This document shows positions 11,290-25,900 of a DNA stretch of 64,000 nt, piece by piece. Position 1 is the stretch's first letter, and every line of letters begins with the position of its first letter. A program made the position numbers and the translations under genes. The notes below the pieces were generated by a model. The model worked only from the letters and a program-made list of their open reading frames with translations, did no database searches and had not been told where the DNA came from. The stretch is from Enchytraeus crypticus (lineage: Eukaryota; Annelida; Clitellata; Enchytraeida; Enchytraeidae): positions 556,001 through 620,000 of the forward strand of contig CAJHZI010000476.1 of NCBI GenBank assembly GCA_905160935.1. The letters run 5' to 3'.

Positions 11290-11490
11290 CTTATAAGCGT
11301 AGAGGTAACGTTATGAAGTTTTAAATAACAAATCATGAGGTGAATTGAACCTTAGTGGGTAAATCTCGGACATTCACTGGACTGGTTATACGGAAAATGG
11401 ACTAATTTGCCTAACGGTTAAAACATGTGGTATTAAAAAGTGATAGATATCAACACAGTTGATCATTTCACTATAATGCGCGTTTACATT
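11290..11490 (+). mobile_element. SINE family B, B box partly lost
   Basis: The copy runs from AGCGTAGAGGTAACG to CATTTCACTATAATGCG. The B box region is shortened to TTAGTGGGTAAATCTCGGAC. Confidence 0.7.
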
Positions 11491-12084
11491 TTACATGTTG
11501 ACGTTGATATACTGAGTGGCTTCTCTGCTTATATGTCCAGTGAACATTGTCTGCCCGAGTTCAGATCAGTGAGCAGAACATAACAATCTGGTGCTGTGAG
11601 ATTAGGCAGCGGAAACCATACAGAAAACCACAGAACTTCAGAAGTTATAATAATTTTAACCGAAAGCCTTCGCAAAAGGAAGAAGGCCATCTCAGAATTC
11701 ACATTTAAGGTAGAAGCTACATAAAGATGAAGAACACATAAAGATAAAATAAACATTAAGTACCGGTAAAAAGCCGTTCTTAGCGAGCGCAAAAATGGGA
11801 CCGGCTATTTAGCAGAATATCAAATGTGAGCAGCACGAAAATATTAGAATAAGAATAAATAATTCATAGTCGAGGAGTGTTTTGAAAGAATGATTTGGAA
11901 TAATAAGAAAGTCATGAATTATATTTGGAAGACACGGAATTAAAAAATGAACTAAATAAAATAACAAAAGAAACACGACATCTTGTACCTCCTCTAGCTA
12001 CCCACAGCGCACAGCAGGATCCACCGAGAGTAATGTACCGCCATCTCCGTCATCTAACGTGTTAAGAAAACGTGTTTCTTCTAG
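11491..12084. other. Intergenic, no gene recognised
   Basis: I see nothing I can support here. An 87-codon minus-strand frame at 11529-11792 has no recognisable motif. Confidence 0.4.
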
Positions 12085-12142
12085 CGCCCGTCATCGCTTT
12101 CGACTGAGGAAACTGACCTAAACATTAGCTTTCTAGCTTTTC
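12085..12142 (+). mobile_element. SINE family A tail fragment
   Basis: Only the tail of the family remains (GCCCGTCATCGCTTTCGACT, GAGGAAACTGACC). Confidence 0.6.
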
Positions 12143-12539
12143 TACGAGTCACTTGGACAATGCTGACAACGTTAACAACGTCTGCATCAATATAGAATGC
12201 CTGCTTGATATGATGACGAGACAAATATATTAACAACAACACTACAGCAAATACTATTAATAATAACATAAGGGTTTAGTACACATAATTACGTTACTGC
12301 TAGAAAGAGAACGTTTATGAGATAGCTGGTGTGAGTGTTTGCACAATACTCTGAATACGCTAGAAAACATATAAAACAACCTCGTGATTCCACTGAACAA
12401 TCACATATACTCGCAATTAAATGATCATTCAGTCAATCACTTTGGCAACTATTGGATTAATCATTAAATTAATCAGTCCAATCACTCAATTAGTCATTAT
12501 ATCACCAGACTGCATAATCTTATCAGTCTAAGAGAACGA

Positions 12540-13020
12540 GTTCATATTAACCATCAATCAATTAATCGATCAATCAATATATCAATCAATATATCAATCA
12601 ATCAATCAATCAGTCAATCAATCAATCAAGACATGAAACAACTCACTATTCGGAATCAGTCAGGCAGGCATTCACCAAACAATATATACTAATTATATAG
12701 CCATAGTATAGACAGAGAAGAGTGGAGGCGTTATGTACCATGGACCTGCCAGTAGACAGTGCACTAAGAGAGAGAGAGATAGCCATAGTAAAATATCAAA
12801 ACATAACATAAAGTCCAGGATTCTCAGTTAAATTCAAGCAGATGTCCATGATGATTGCTGTATAAAATAGTATTTATACTGCTAGTATAAAATTGCTCAT
12901 TCAATCAATTTCAATCAATCAATAAATATGTTACTATGTAATCTCTCATCAAACTAGTACATATACTTATCATCAGTCAATCAGTCAATAATCAATCAAC
13001 CAATCAATCAATCAATCGGT

Positions 13021-13051
<31 letters not shown>

Positions 13052-13115
13052 CCAATCGATCAATCAATTGATCGGTCAATCGATCAATCAATCAATCAAT
13101 CAACCATTCAATCAG
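12540..13115. repeat. (TCAA)n tetranucleotide tracts, 3' flank of YTHDC1
   Basis: Two large blocks of ATCA/TCAA repeats (12540-12630 and 12900-13115) lie just past the stop codon of the minus-strand gene. A LINE tail at 12705-12780 separates them. Confidence 0.9.
12705..12782 (+). mobile_element. LINE 3' tail copy
   Basis: Contains AGACAGAGAAGAGTGGAGGC, ACCATGGACCTGCCAGTAGA and a short GA tail. This matches the 3' end of the LINE remnant at 28620. Confidence 0.7.
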
Positions 13116-13122
13116 ACACAGT

Positions 13123-13875
13123 TTAACGTTCATCGGACACATATCGGTCACGTCTCCTATCGTCCAAGCTGCTCTCTCTACTCCTATCTCTCTCTCTCAC
13201 TCTGTCTCTCTCTTTATCTCTGCTCGTCTCTCTCTTGCTCCTATGATGTCTGCGCTTCCTCTCCCCACCGCTGCTCTCTCCCCTCCTATCCTCCCCCCTC
13301 CTGTTCTCAGAGCTCCCACCCTTGTGCGAGATACGATACAGGAACTCATCCATCTCCCGCTCATACTACAACAATACCAACCGTCCATCATGATATCTAC
13401 CAATTATTGCTGTACATACACGCATATCAAGTGCATAAATAGATACATTAAACCATCAACCATTCACGGCATATCAATAGTATCATAGTAGTTTACTAAT
13501 AGCACATCAACCATTCACGGCATATCAATAGTATCATAGTAGTTTACTAATAGCACATCAACCATTCACGGCATATCAATAGTATCATAGTAGTTTACTA
13601 ATAGCACATCAACCATTCACAGCAAATAATGATATTAGTTTATCAGAAGCAATTGATTTAGCTCACCGCTGATCTCTTGCTGGTGGAGGAAGATGAAGAC
13701 TGGTGGTGGTGGTAAGATGTTGAGGAGTGCGGGGGGTAGGATACGGGAGGGGGCGGGGAGTAGGGAGCGTGATGAGAAGGTGGGGGGCCATAGTCCCCTC
13801 TAGATCTACTGTACGGCATAGGATAGGGTGGTGGAGGCATGGGTGGTAGTCTTCTATCCATCATGTGAGGTGCCT

Positions 13876-13912
<37 letters not shown>

Positions 13913-16900
13913 CGTTCAATCAATCAATCGATCAATCGATCAATCAATCAATCGATCAATCAATCAGTTAATCAATCATTCGTTCAATCAATCAAGCAAT
14001 ATATCAATCAATCATTCGTTCAATCAATCAATCAATGGCTCAATCAATCAATTGATCAATCAATCAATCGTTCAATCAGTGATTCAGTCAATCAATCATT
14101 CGTTCAATCAGTCAATCAATCAATTATTGATTCATTCGTTCAATCAACCAATCATTCGTTCAATCAGTCAATCAATTAGTCGATCATTCAGTCTATAAAT
14201 CATTCATCCAATCAATCATTCAATCAATCAATCTACAATTTATTCCAGCAGACAGTAATTTAACCCAGCAGTAAATCAATGAATTAAGCAGACAGTAATT
14301 TAGTCCAGCAGCAAATCAATCAATTAACCAGACAGTAATTTAATGAAGCAGTACACTAGTGAATCAGTAACACAAGTAACATTAGCAACAGAACATACCA
14401 CTGGATAGCCACCGCTAGGTGGAGGTATGGGATGAGTCTTCATGTCATACATGTAGTCACTGTAGAGACCCTGCTTGTAGATACAATACAATACAACACA
14501 ATACAATACAAGTCTTCATGTCATACATGTAGTCACTGTACAGACCCTGCATGTAATACAATACAATACAAGTCTTCATGTCATACATGTAGCCACTGTA
14601 CAGACCCTGCAAGTACTACAATACAATACAATACAAGTCTTCATGTCATACATGTAGTCACTGTACAGACCCTGCATGTAATACAATACAATACAACACG
14701 ATACAGTACACTACAATACAAGTTTCATGTCATACATGTAGTCACTGTACAGACCCTGCAAGTATTACAATACAATACAAGTCTTCATGTCATACATGTA
14801 GTCACTGTACAGACCCTGCATGTAATACAATACAATACCATAAAATACAATACAATACATTATATGGTCAACTGCAAAAACTATAGTGCTCAGACAATGA
14901 CAGCGCTGCCCTTCAGGTTGATCGACCAATCAGACTACTTCAGAAAAGAAACTAGAATTTAAATTCTTAATCAGTGGATCATATAAACCAAGGCGTAGCC
15001 TTTGAAAAGAGAGGCGCAGCTACACCTTACCAGATTCAACCATACAAAATACCTAAATGTGACTAACTCGTAGTTTATGCCAAAGTAAACTACGTTTAGT
15101 TTGACGTGTAAACTGCAGATTATGCCCTAGTGAATACGGTCATAAATGTATTAAGACACTATAATATGAACACAAAGTAAAGAATTTAATATGATTTAAA
15201 GACACCAAATTATGGTGTCAAAATAAATCTTGGAATTTACTTATTTATTAGAATTGATGATACAGCAAAAAGATATAACTTACACCATTAGAATAGTAGT
15301 CTTTTTCAGGTCTCCTACTGTCGTAACTACACAAGGTAACATACAACAGCTTCTACATACACTGTACAATATACACCAGAGTAAACAAAAGCTTTAGAAA
15401 TTATGTCTGATATCTACAGATTCTACACTACCAGTTAAATAATAATAATAACAACAATTAGAGTGCTACAGTCATCAATGACAACATTGAGCAGTATTGA
15501 GACAAAATCAAACGGCGAGCAAAAAGAAAGTCCAAAAAACGGTGCAAATTCCAAAATCCAGATAATTAATCAATCCAAAGTAAAGGGAATTGAAGAAAAG
15601 GAGGATTAAAGAAAAGGAGGAAAACATTATTAATACTATTACTATCATCGTTAAACACATTATTAGATGAAATGCTCATCCATGATAATATAGCTGAAAT
15701 GCTCATCCATGATAATATAGATGAAATGCTCATCCATGATAATATAGCTGAAATGCTCATCCATGATAATATAGATGAAATGCTCATACATGGTAATATA
15801 GATATCCATGGTAATATAAATAAAAAAACATTAGAGACCTTGAAGCAGTAAAGGTTAAGTAATTAACTTACTTTTAACAATTATATTAACTAAATTACTT
15901 AAATTAAAAAGCAATAAACTTATTTTAGATAAAGCTTCATACATGGGCTCGGCTGATACGCAGGTCGGTATTATGTCTGATTGTAAATCAGTATGTTTAT
16001 GGTTCAGATCTCATCCCGTCACTGACAAGCTTTTGCGACAGGAAACAGACGCTAAAAAGCTGGTAAACATTAATGTAAACGTCAGTTTCCTCACTCGAAG
16101 TGATGGGTGAGCCCAGGATTTGAACCCCGCACATACTGATCTGCGGTCAAATATCTTACCGACATCGCCACTGGCTCCAGCCAATAAACACAACTATAGC
16201 TAGCTATAGGCTATACTAACCCTCGCCTAGGACTTCTCTCCTCGTATCTAGGTGCTGTAGCAACAACAACAACAACGAGATGATAAATAACTATCGTTAT
16301 ACTCTTAACGAAAATATAACTCTAACGCTATCGGAGTGTCATAAAATTGGCCATTAGTAATAGTAAGCACTAACTAAAAGTAAATAAAATAAAGGAAAGC
16401 AGCCATTCAGTAACAGTGATACTTAATTAAGAAGCAGTTTTAGTTTAACTGTTATTAATACTGGAAATCAATAGAATAAACATACAAATATAGATACAGT
16501 GCTATCAATTAACCAATAGATAATATTGACCTATTAATTGAAATAGAAAGCCAACCAACGAAGTGATCAAATTGAAACCACTCTCTACAGTTATATGTCA
16601 ATCGATACATATATCAATCAATCAAATTAAAACCACTCCATAAAATCATATTTCAATCAATACATACAGCAATCAATCAAAATAAAACCATTCAAGACAA
16701 TCATATTTCAATCAATACATATATAGCTATCAAATGAAAACCATTCTATACAATCATATATCAATCAATCAAAATAAAACCACTCTATACAATCATATAT
16801 CAATGAATACATACAGCAATCAATCAAGTTAAAACCACTCTATACAATGCACACATAAATCAGTATGAAGCCTGCAATGGTTGCTCAGTGGTGTACTCAC

Positions 16901-19900
16901 AAGGTCTGCTGCGCTTCACGGGGGGAGGACTGGGGTAGGAGGGAGGGTGGCGTCTTATCTCATCACCCCGCCCCCAGCCTGGCGCCACAGCTGGCTGGGC
17001 GTGGTATATCTCAGGCCTACCGCTGTAACCACGCCCACTGTACCCGCCCCTATAGGCCCTAGGATCAGCATCAGGGCGGGGCCTATCAAACCTGGGCGGG
17101 GCCATAGGTCTGCTGCAGATAATAGACATAACACAGTGGGACTTAGACGTTGTAAGGCTTGCTACATTATTACCACTACTTGCTATGAACTACGTTACCT
17201 AGAACTATCGTAGTAGAGGCTTAGTGCCAATATAATAGTCATAATAATAATACTAATGATAAAGGTTAAACAACCGTTTCCTCATACAAGAATGATATCA
17301 GGGTTGACCATGCTTGAGATATAAAACGATTTAAGTCGTTTCTAGATACAATATACATCTCTCTCTTAAGTGCACTGCCAAGTGGCAGGTTCAAGGTACA
17401 TATTCATACTCAAAGTCTGTTTTCTCGCTCCACATGAGCACTCCATAGATCAACACGAGTTAATCAATTCACAAAGTCTATGCCTTATCCATACCTTATG
17501 TAGCATATAGCTTGGGAAAAATATGGCTTCTGAGGTGGTTTCCCGTTGCCTTCAGTTAGGTGGATTAGTTTACAATATACATATAGTATCATAATACTAA
17601 TAATAACCTCCGACAATTTCTATAGTGGTGTCCGGTCTTCAAGACCTCTTTACAGGTTCCTGGCAGGTTATTATTAACCTGCCAGGTTTTAACACTTGAA
17701 ACAAATAAATAACAACAACTTAGCGTTAATTGAGTAAGTATAACCATAACAACTGAATGGCAGGATTCGATAGTGATCTACAAGGAATCCTTTAAAAGGA
17801 CTTGATGAAATCAAGTGATAAAATCAAGCGATGGACTGAAGTGTTGAAATCAAGTGATGAATCCTGGCTCAAAGGCAAGTAAGAAAATAAGTAGACTGAC
17901 TAAATATAACAGACAGTAGTAGTATACAAAGTGGCTCAATTTCACTCAGCGGTCATTCACAATCCTGGTCAAAATTTCACTCTTCAGAAATAACAACATT
18001 ACTTATAAAAACGATAAAATACGATAAAGAAAATGATCAAGTGGAAGACATCTATAGAGCAAACTACACGCGGCTGAAACTAAGTTCTGCTCAATACTAA
18101 AACCGACAAATACAAAAAACCTAATCAGACTTTTTGAAAGCAATGCAATCAACACATGCACATTTCTTATATACACACAACCCTACCAGTAAGTATAGCA
18201 AAGCATCTTTCAAAGTAATACCCTTTACACATTTGCTAGACAAATTAACCAGTACACCCAACTATTTCTGTCAAACTTGTCATTTCTTTTAACTTTTAAG
18301 TTTCGTCTCACTATCATTATTAGCAAAAAAGTATATAAAATACAAAAAGGTCAGAATCTTGCTAAATACTTTTGACCCGATCATATATTTAGTAGTTTAT
18401 TTAAAACAAGTAACACAAAATTTAGTGCAAATAACTGGTCAGTCATAATTTTTTATACAATGCAGAGCATATAATTATACTTTCTCTACAGCAACAAGGT
18501 TTCTGTTGAGAGGGTAACTCGCACATCTGAGACTTCTACAGTATCTAAATCATAACCAACATCGTCCCTTGAATCACAGTTTACTAGGGTCGGCATTAGA
18601 AAATTTTGCAGCAATTTCTAACTATCTGAATAAAATCTGATAACCACTGAGAAAATACAATAACCTCAACTTAACTTAACTTAAAGTTCCCCCACTGATT
18701 GAGACAATTTAAAAAAGGGTATCACTTATAAAAGACACAGTGCACTACATATAAAATATAGAATTTATATAAAGGAAACAACAGTAGAGAGATACAACTA
18801 CAACCACTGTGGAAAATTCCATCCACAACTCCAACGGCACATTCCGGTGCCATCGACAACTCCACCGGCACATTCCAGTGCCATCCACAACTCCACCGGC
18901 ACATTCCAGTGCCATCGCAACTGTTACCTGTTGTCTTTGAGAAGACACGTCTCTAGATGTGTCAGTTATATATCCTCGACTACTTGCTAGGCTACTTGAG
19001 TGTGGCTAGACTTACAGGAGGAATATCCATATAGCATTAAAACAGTCACAAACTGGAGATGAGAATATAACAGCCTCACAGTATCGTCAACTGCAAGGTC
19101 ATCGGTTCCATTAGCACACCTGATGTCTTTTGGAATAGAAATGATTGACTGGATCAAGCTATCAGAAAGTTCATAATCCTATCAGCATATCCACATCACT
19201 ATTAGCAGAGTTCATTCACTCAACAGCAGCACAACTCATAATAAAACTAGACCTTCATTGTCAGGCACTTCTAGTTCTCAATACAGGCTCGCAGCTGTAT
19301 TCAGAGTCCAGAATAAACTGATTTCATGCAAGATCTTGCAAGTACAACTGTTCCATATACAGAAATGAACCGAAGATTTATCAATTTTTTGATTTGCGGC
19401 GCATATATCATTCTTTCCAGTGATTCAATTATAGTTCTTTACCACACTTCTTTACCGACGTCAACGGCTAGCAGAGCTTTGTTTTCTACACATCATGCAG
19501 TAGACGGTAGTCACCTTCTCACTAAACCAAATCTTGGTGGATTCGTCAAAGAATTATTATAGTGTTCAGATTTTTCTAATAACGACGAATATTAATATTT
19601 ACATCCTTCTGCTACAGAGAAAACTATTTCTGAACGTTCATGCCTTGGAAAAGTCAATAATGTCCAATGCCTAAGAAAATTTGCAATTGATACGTGGATA
19701 AATAGAAAACACGTCCATGACTATGTGCCTTCTGAAAAAATGAGTAATCTGACGCATTGGTGACATCACCCGTGTGCGCTGTAACATTTCGGCTCAAAAA
19801 TAAGAACAGTTCATTACGTTTCAGACGAGAGCGATCAGAGAAAAGTTTTTATATTTCACTTCATCCTACTTTACAGTTTATCAACCTGAAGAAGAGCAAA

Positions 19901-22900
19901 AAACATTCATTAGATATTCTATTTATACTTCACTCGTATATATATAAGTTTAACTTAAATAACTGCTGCAATGATACTTTATATCTTAAATTATAACTTT
20001 TAATTGAAGTAGTAAATTTAATTTATTTTTTACTAAAAATATTTTTACTTTTGTACTAAAGGTTATAGTGAGAGGAATAGAAGTGACGTAATTTTAAACT
20101 GAAGAATAAGACGAAACTGCTTTACTACACCTATTAAACTGATTCTGATAATTAATTAATTATTAATTAATTAATTAATTAAGAAGATTAGCTCATTCTA
20201 ACTTTACCACAACACCACCGGTCGCTTCATTACTCCACACCCCCCTCAACTCTTCTTATTACAACATCGATATTTCTAGGATGCTACTCCTAGACAAAAT
20301 CTCACACTCTGCAAATGACTCGACGGAAGCAGATGAATGCAAAACTAAAGAGGAAGCTATCGCAGGCCGATATCTCTCCGCTGATAAGTGAATGCACAAC
20401 TAATCAGGAAGTTATCGTAGACCAATATCTCCGTGCTGATAACTACCTATCAACCAGGCTTCGTCTCCTCGCTCTCTCTGCAGCGGCCGCTTTCTCCTTG
20501 CTTGCAAAGTCCACCTTGTCGAGACCTCTCGTCTTCAGCGCCTCCTTCGACTTCTGGGATATGATAGACACGTCTATACGCTCGTCCGGCATAAACAGTC
20601 TACATAGCTCCTCCCCCGACAGTGGATCTATCTCCTATGAGCAACAACAAAAACAACATAGAGAGCATAGAGAGAGAATAAACAGTCTACATAGCTCCTC
20701 CCCCGACAGTGGATCTATCTCCTATGAGCAACAACAAAAACAACATAGAGAGCATAGAGAGAGAATAAACAGTCTACATAGCTCCTCACCCGACAGTGGA
20801 TCTATCTCCTACGAGCAACAACAACAACAACAACAACAACAACAGACGATCGTTGAGAGAGCGAGGGAACTATGCAGTGAATTTTAAGATAAAAGAGGAA
20901 AATACAATTTTAGATATAAATGTCTCATTAGCAAAATATATTCATTATATCAATATATATATCTTTTGCTTGTGGAAATACCCATAATTAACATAAAAGA
21001 AATACCCATAATTAAAATAAAAGAAATACCCATAATTAACATAAAAGAAATATCTATAATTACCAGTTACTCTCTTAAAGTACAGATGTTTAAGTAAAAA
21101 AGCTAATGTTAACGTCAGTTTCGTCACAATTCTTCGCTACACTTAATCTTCACTGATAGGTGAGACAAGTGAGCTAAATCAAATCAAGCTTACCTGTCCT
21201 AGCTTACCTGTCCATCACAACCTATCTTCACTGATAGGTGAGACAAGTGAGCTAAATCAAATCATGGACACCAGTCCTAGCCTACCCGTCCATCACGACC
21301 TATCTTCACTGATAGGTGAGACAAGTGAGCTAAATCAAATCATGGACACCAGTCCTAGCCTAATTGTCCATCACGACCTATCTTCACTGATAGGTGAGAC
21401 AAATGAGCCAAATCAAATCAAGCTTACCTGTCCATCACGCCCTATCTTCACTGACAGGTTGAAGTTCCACGTGTTACGTATGTGCACAGCTTTAGAAAAC
21501 GACAACTCAGTTCTGCAAACACAGTGTAAGAGCACATGTACATGTACACACATCAACACAGATAACTACACACAGACATCTACACACACACATCTACACA
21601 CAGACATCTACACACACACATCTACACACAGACATCTACACACACACATCTACATACAGACATCTACACACACATCTACACACAGACAACTACACACAGA
21701 CATCTACACACACATCTACACAGTGTGTAAGAGCACACGTACATCTAAACCACAGATAACTACAATTGTATATAATTAATTAATTAATTATAATTAATTA
21801 CTACTTAGTGCAATTGATTCACAAACATGTCTTGTTGTATGATAACTACAATACAAATAGCAGTGACTAGCGTCAGCTTAGTTTAGTTTCAGTTTAGTTT
21901 AGTTTCTCACCTTTATTTAGTTTCAGAGACCTACAGGGGATATAAAGGTGAACAGTGAGCGATGTTATTCAAAAAAGCATATGCATAAGACCTTGTTCAG
22001 TTAAATGTAGTAAATCATTAGTCTACAAGCTTAGACACACACAAAATATCTGATGAAACAAATAAATACCTAAGATCTCGATGATATTAATGGGTGAGAA
22101 ATGAAAAGTGGTATGCTATATAGAGTGAGGGTTAAAAAATATAGCACAAATACATGTTAGAAATAAGTGATACAAATACGTGTTAGAAATATGTGATACA
22201 AATATGTGTTAGAAATAAGTGATACAAATACGTGTTAGAAATATGTGATACAAATACATGTTAGAAATAAGTGATACAAATACGTGTTAGAAATATGAGA
22301 TACTAATACATGTTAGAAATATGTGATACGAATACATGTTAGAAATACATGATACAAATACATGTTAGAAATACGTGATACAAATACGTGTCAGAAATGA
22401 AGCAGTAGACAACACACACCTGTTAACCCAGTCTATTGTAAAGACTCCATTGAGAGCCCTAGCGGAAATACCCACGGGTAAAACCCAGCGTATAGGAGGG
22501 TGATTTTGGTCGGACAATGCTGCTATACGAGCAAACCCTGCACAAACAAGCACAGTGATACCATCATTCATGACAAAATCGAGCAATGTAATGAAGAATT
22601 AAAGTCCAGCAAACTTCAAGAATGAAGCCATCGGTAACACTGTATGCGGTCTTTGTATAAGCAGTCTCATCATGTGATGCTTTGGCATTTGTTGATGCAG
22701 AGTGTGCATGAGACGTCCCCGACATTGCCTTATAGGAGGAGCTTAGAGACTAACTTATTTAACAGTAATCCATTCACATGTTATATTCCTACAGACAGCT
22801 GACGATGGGTTGAAGCATTTGTAAGAACTTCTTTAAGACCACACATATAGAAGCCAGGCAACAACAACAGACACTAGGCATACACATGTCAATGATCAAA

Positions 22901-25900
22901 GCTGAGAACTGTAAAGAACTGACAAAGTCTATGACAGATATTGAAATCTACGGGGAAAAAAAGCTAAAACTGGTAAGCTAATGTTAACGACCAAGATTTG
23001 AACCCCGCACATACTGATCCACGGTTGAGTATCTAACCGACATCGCCACTGGCTCCAGCCAAAAAATTTAAATATTTAAAAAAACAAATAATAAAATACT
23101 AGCACAATATTTTCTCAGACGTAGCATTCAAGCAGACAAACCTTGAAACTTTCCGCTCTCTTTAACAGAGAAGATCAGAATAACATTGCTGCAGTTCTAC
23201 AACCAATCAATCAGTAAATCATTGAAGCTGAATCTTAATCAATCATCAATCAAATGACAGCATATTAAGTAATTAAGTCAATTACATATTCAACTAGCAA
23301 CATTTTCCAATCTGTTATCCAAAATATATAAGTTATACCTTTGTGAGATCACCTTTTGAATGAGCCATTTATAATGATTAGCCTCTCATCGCTTGTGCGT
23401 ATTTAGCTTGTTATTTGTTCAGTCCACATCGTATTTAAGACAAATGTTACTAGTCAGATAATTTAGTTTCAGAATGTCAAGTACCTACAAGTATGCCTAG
23501 CTGTAGATTCACATTTGAAAGGTACTCCATTTTAACCTAAATAACTCTCTCTCTCTCTCTCTCTCTTAGTGCACTGCCTACTGGCAGGTAGGTCCATGGT
23601 ACATAACACCCCCACCATCCCCCATCTTCCATTTTCCTCTTGATGTTCACAAACGACTGGATCTTTAAATCATGTATAACATTCCTTTGATAGATTTATA
23701 CCATTATTCTTGGGGATTCTGCTAAAGCTATTATTGACAACAGTTACAAATCAATCGATACCTTGAAGGCAGTATTAAGTCTGTTCTCATTGGCTGGTGG
23801 AGTTGACCACACCCCCTTCGCTTGGGCCAGGTCTACGTTCTCGTAGTTGTTGCTCTTGATGAGGAAGTACTTGGCGTCTCTGAACAGATACTTGATACGA
23901 GAGAGATACTCTCGTTGAGCCTCCGTCATGTGCCTACTCTCTCTCTCTCTCTCTCCCTCTCTCTCTCGCCGTCTCTCCTCACGATCAACTCGAACTGTCC
24001 GTCAATCCATTAATTAATCAATCAATTAATTCTTAAATCAATTTATTTGATAAATAGCTAAAGTAGCTAATGTTAATGTCAATTTCCTCACTCGAAAGCG
24101 ATGTCAGTGACGGGCAATCGGTAAAGTGATCAGTGATCAATAAACTAAGCAGTTATCAATTTAATCAGATGGTCAATAAATCAATCAGTCAATTAATCAA
24201 TCAATAAATTAAATTAATCGATTAGTTGATTGGTCGATCAACAACAACGTAAAAACCCTAAGAATAACATAATATCAAAGAAGGCAGCTAGGCAATGACT
24301 AGCTATAACAGTAAATGCAGCAGATAATGCAGGTTAACTTCAAAAGACTGGCTTGATCTAAAAGTGTCAAATAATTGAGCAAGACACATAAATGGCTCAT
24401 CACATCAATCAATCGGTTCACGAGACAGACCTCTGGGTGAAGGGGACTCGCTGGTCTTCCACTTGATGGGAGAGATCTTGGCTCTTCCTGTCTTCTCTTT
24501 CACTTCACTCGCCCCTCCCTCCTCTTTCTCATCTGTTATCAATCACAGTGGTGTGGAAAACTGATTAGTTCACAAAGCAACGCTACAAAACATAAAACGT
24601 CTGATAGAACAGGCATCACAGCTCAAGACTGTTAGGTATAGTCACATTAATTACCAATAAATATATAATAAATATATAGTAAATATATAATAAATATATA
24701 GTAAATATATAATAAATATATAATAAATATATAGTAAATATATAATAAATATATAATATATAGTAAATATATAATAAATATATAGTAAATATATAATAAA
24801 TATATAATAAATATATAATATATGTTTATATAACAATGAACATCATTACGTAAATCTGGTAAAGCTAATGTTAACGTCAGTTTCCTCACTCGAAAGCATA
24901 GTGACGGGCGTACCCAGGATTTGAACCCCGCACATACTGATCCATGGTCGAGTATCTTACGTAGAACAGGTTTGTAGAACAGTACCTGTATAACCTCCCT
25001 ACTTCAATAGCAACACATTCCATCATATCTCACTCTAATGTGAGGTCACGTTGGGCGAATTTCTACATCAAACCCTTCACACATTTCAAATAAAAAAGAC
25101 ACTAACACGGAAAACTTACTAACAAGGAAAACATACTCACAAGGAAAACATATTCATAAATATAAATTGTATATATTGATCAAGTGTATTAACTTACTGA
25201 AGATATAAATCAACTACGATGAAGTAACATATTAGGTTAATCAATGTTTATCTCAGAAGTTGCGAAAAGGAGCGCGTGAGCATAAATTTCTCGTGTAATC
25301 GTGCTTTACGACAGAGTACTTGAGTCATAAATTAACAAGTGTGACTACAAACCTTTTCTTTCCTTATTCTCTCCATCCTCACCCTCACTATTCTGAGCCT
25401 CGGACTCCACGTCTGAGCTGATAGAACCGTCCGACACATGACTGCCATCTGTTCTAGATCTATCACTGCGAGAGCCAGCGGCTAAATCTGCCGCCTCATC
25501 GTCTCTGTATCTCTCATTATCACTCACATCATCATCGTCGTTATCATTATAGTCGGGGCTGACGTCCTCGTCATCGTAATCCTGAGCATCATCATCATCT
25601 TCATTGTGCTCGTTGTCAGACTCATTGTTGAATTCTATCATCTCTTCAGAGGGCGCTGTAACATAACGGAACTCGTTTAGTGCATGTCACATGATATCAT
25701 CAGCAGATAGGGTAGCATATTAATAGTCTACGCATCGTACACTGGTACACACACTGAACGAAATAAAAAACTAATATAGAAATACACTTTGTTATATCTA
25801 ATATAGTGAAATACTAACAGTAGTTAGTAGTAGTGCTAGATATCATGATGGACACCTAACCTCCCTAGAGCACAGTCGCTACCATAAAAAAACGCATTAA

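Noticed and set aside
18722..18948. Cys/Trp-rich small minus-strand frames
   Set aside because: They translate a 31-bp minisatellite within a YTHDC1 intron.
20315..20887. A 190-codon plus-strand frame with a threefold Ser/Gln-rich repeat
   Set aside because: The minus strand carries the YTHDC1 exon and its 87-bp decoy copies; the frame stays open because the unit is divisible by three.
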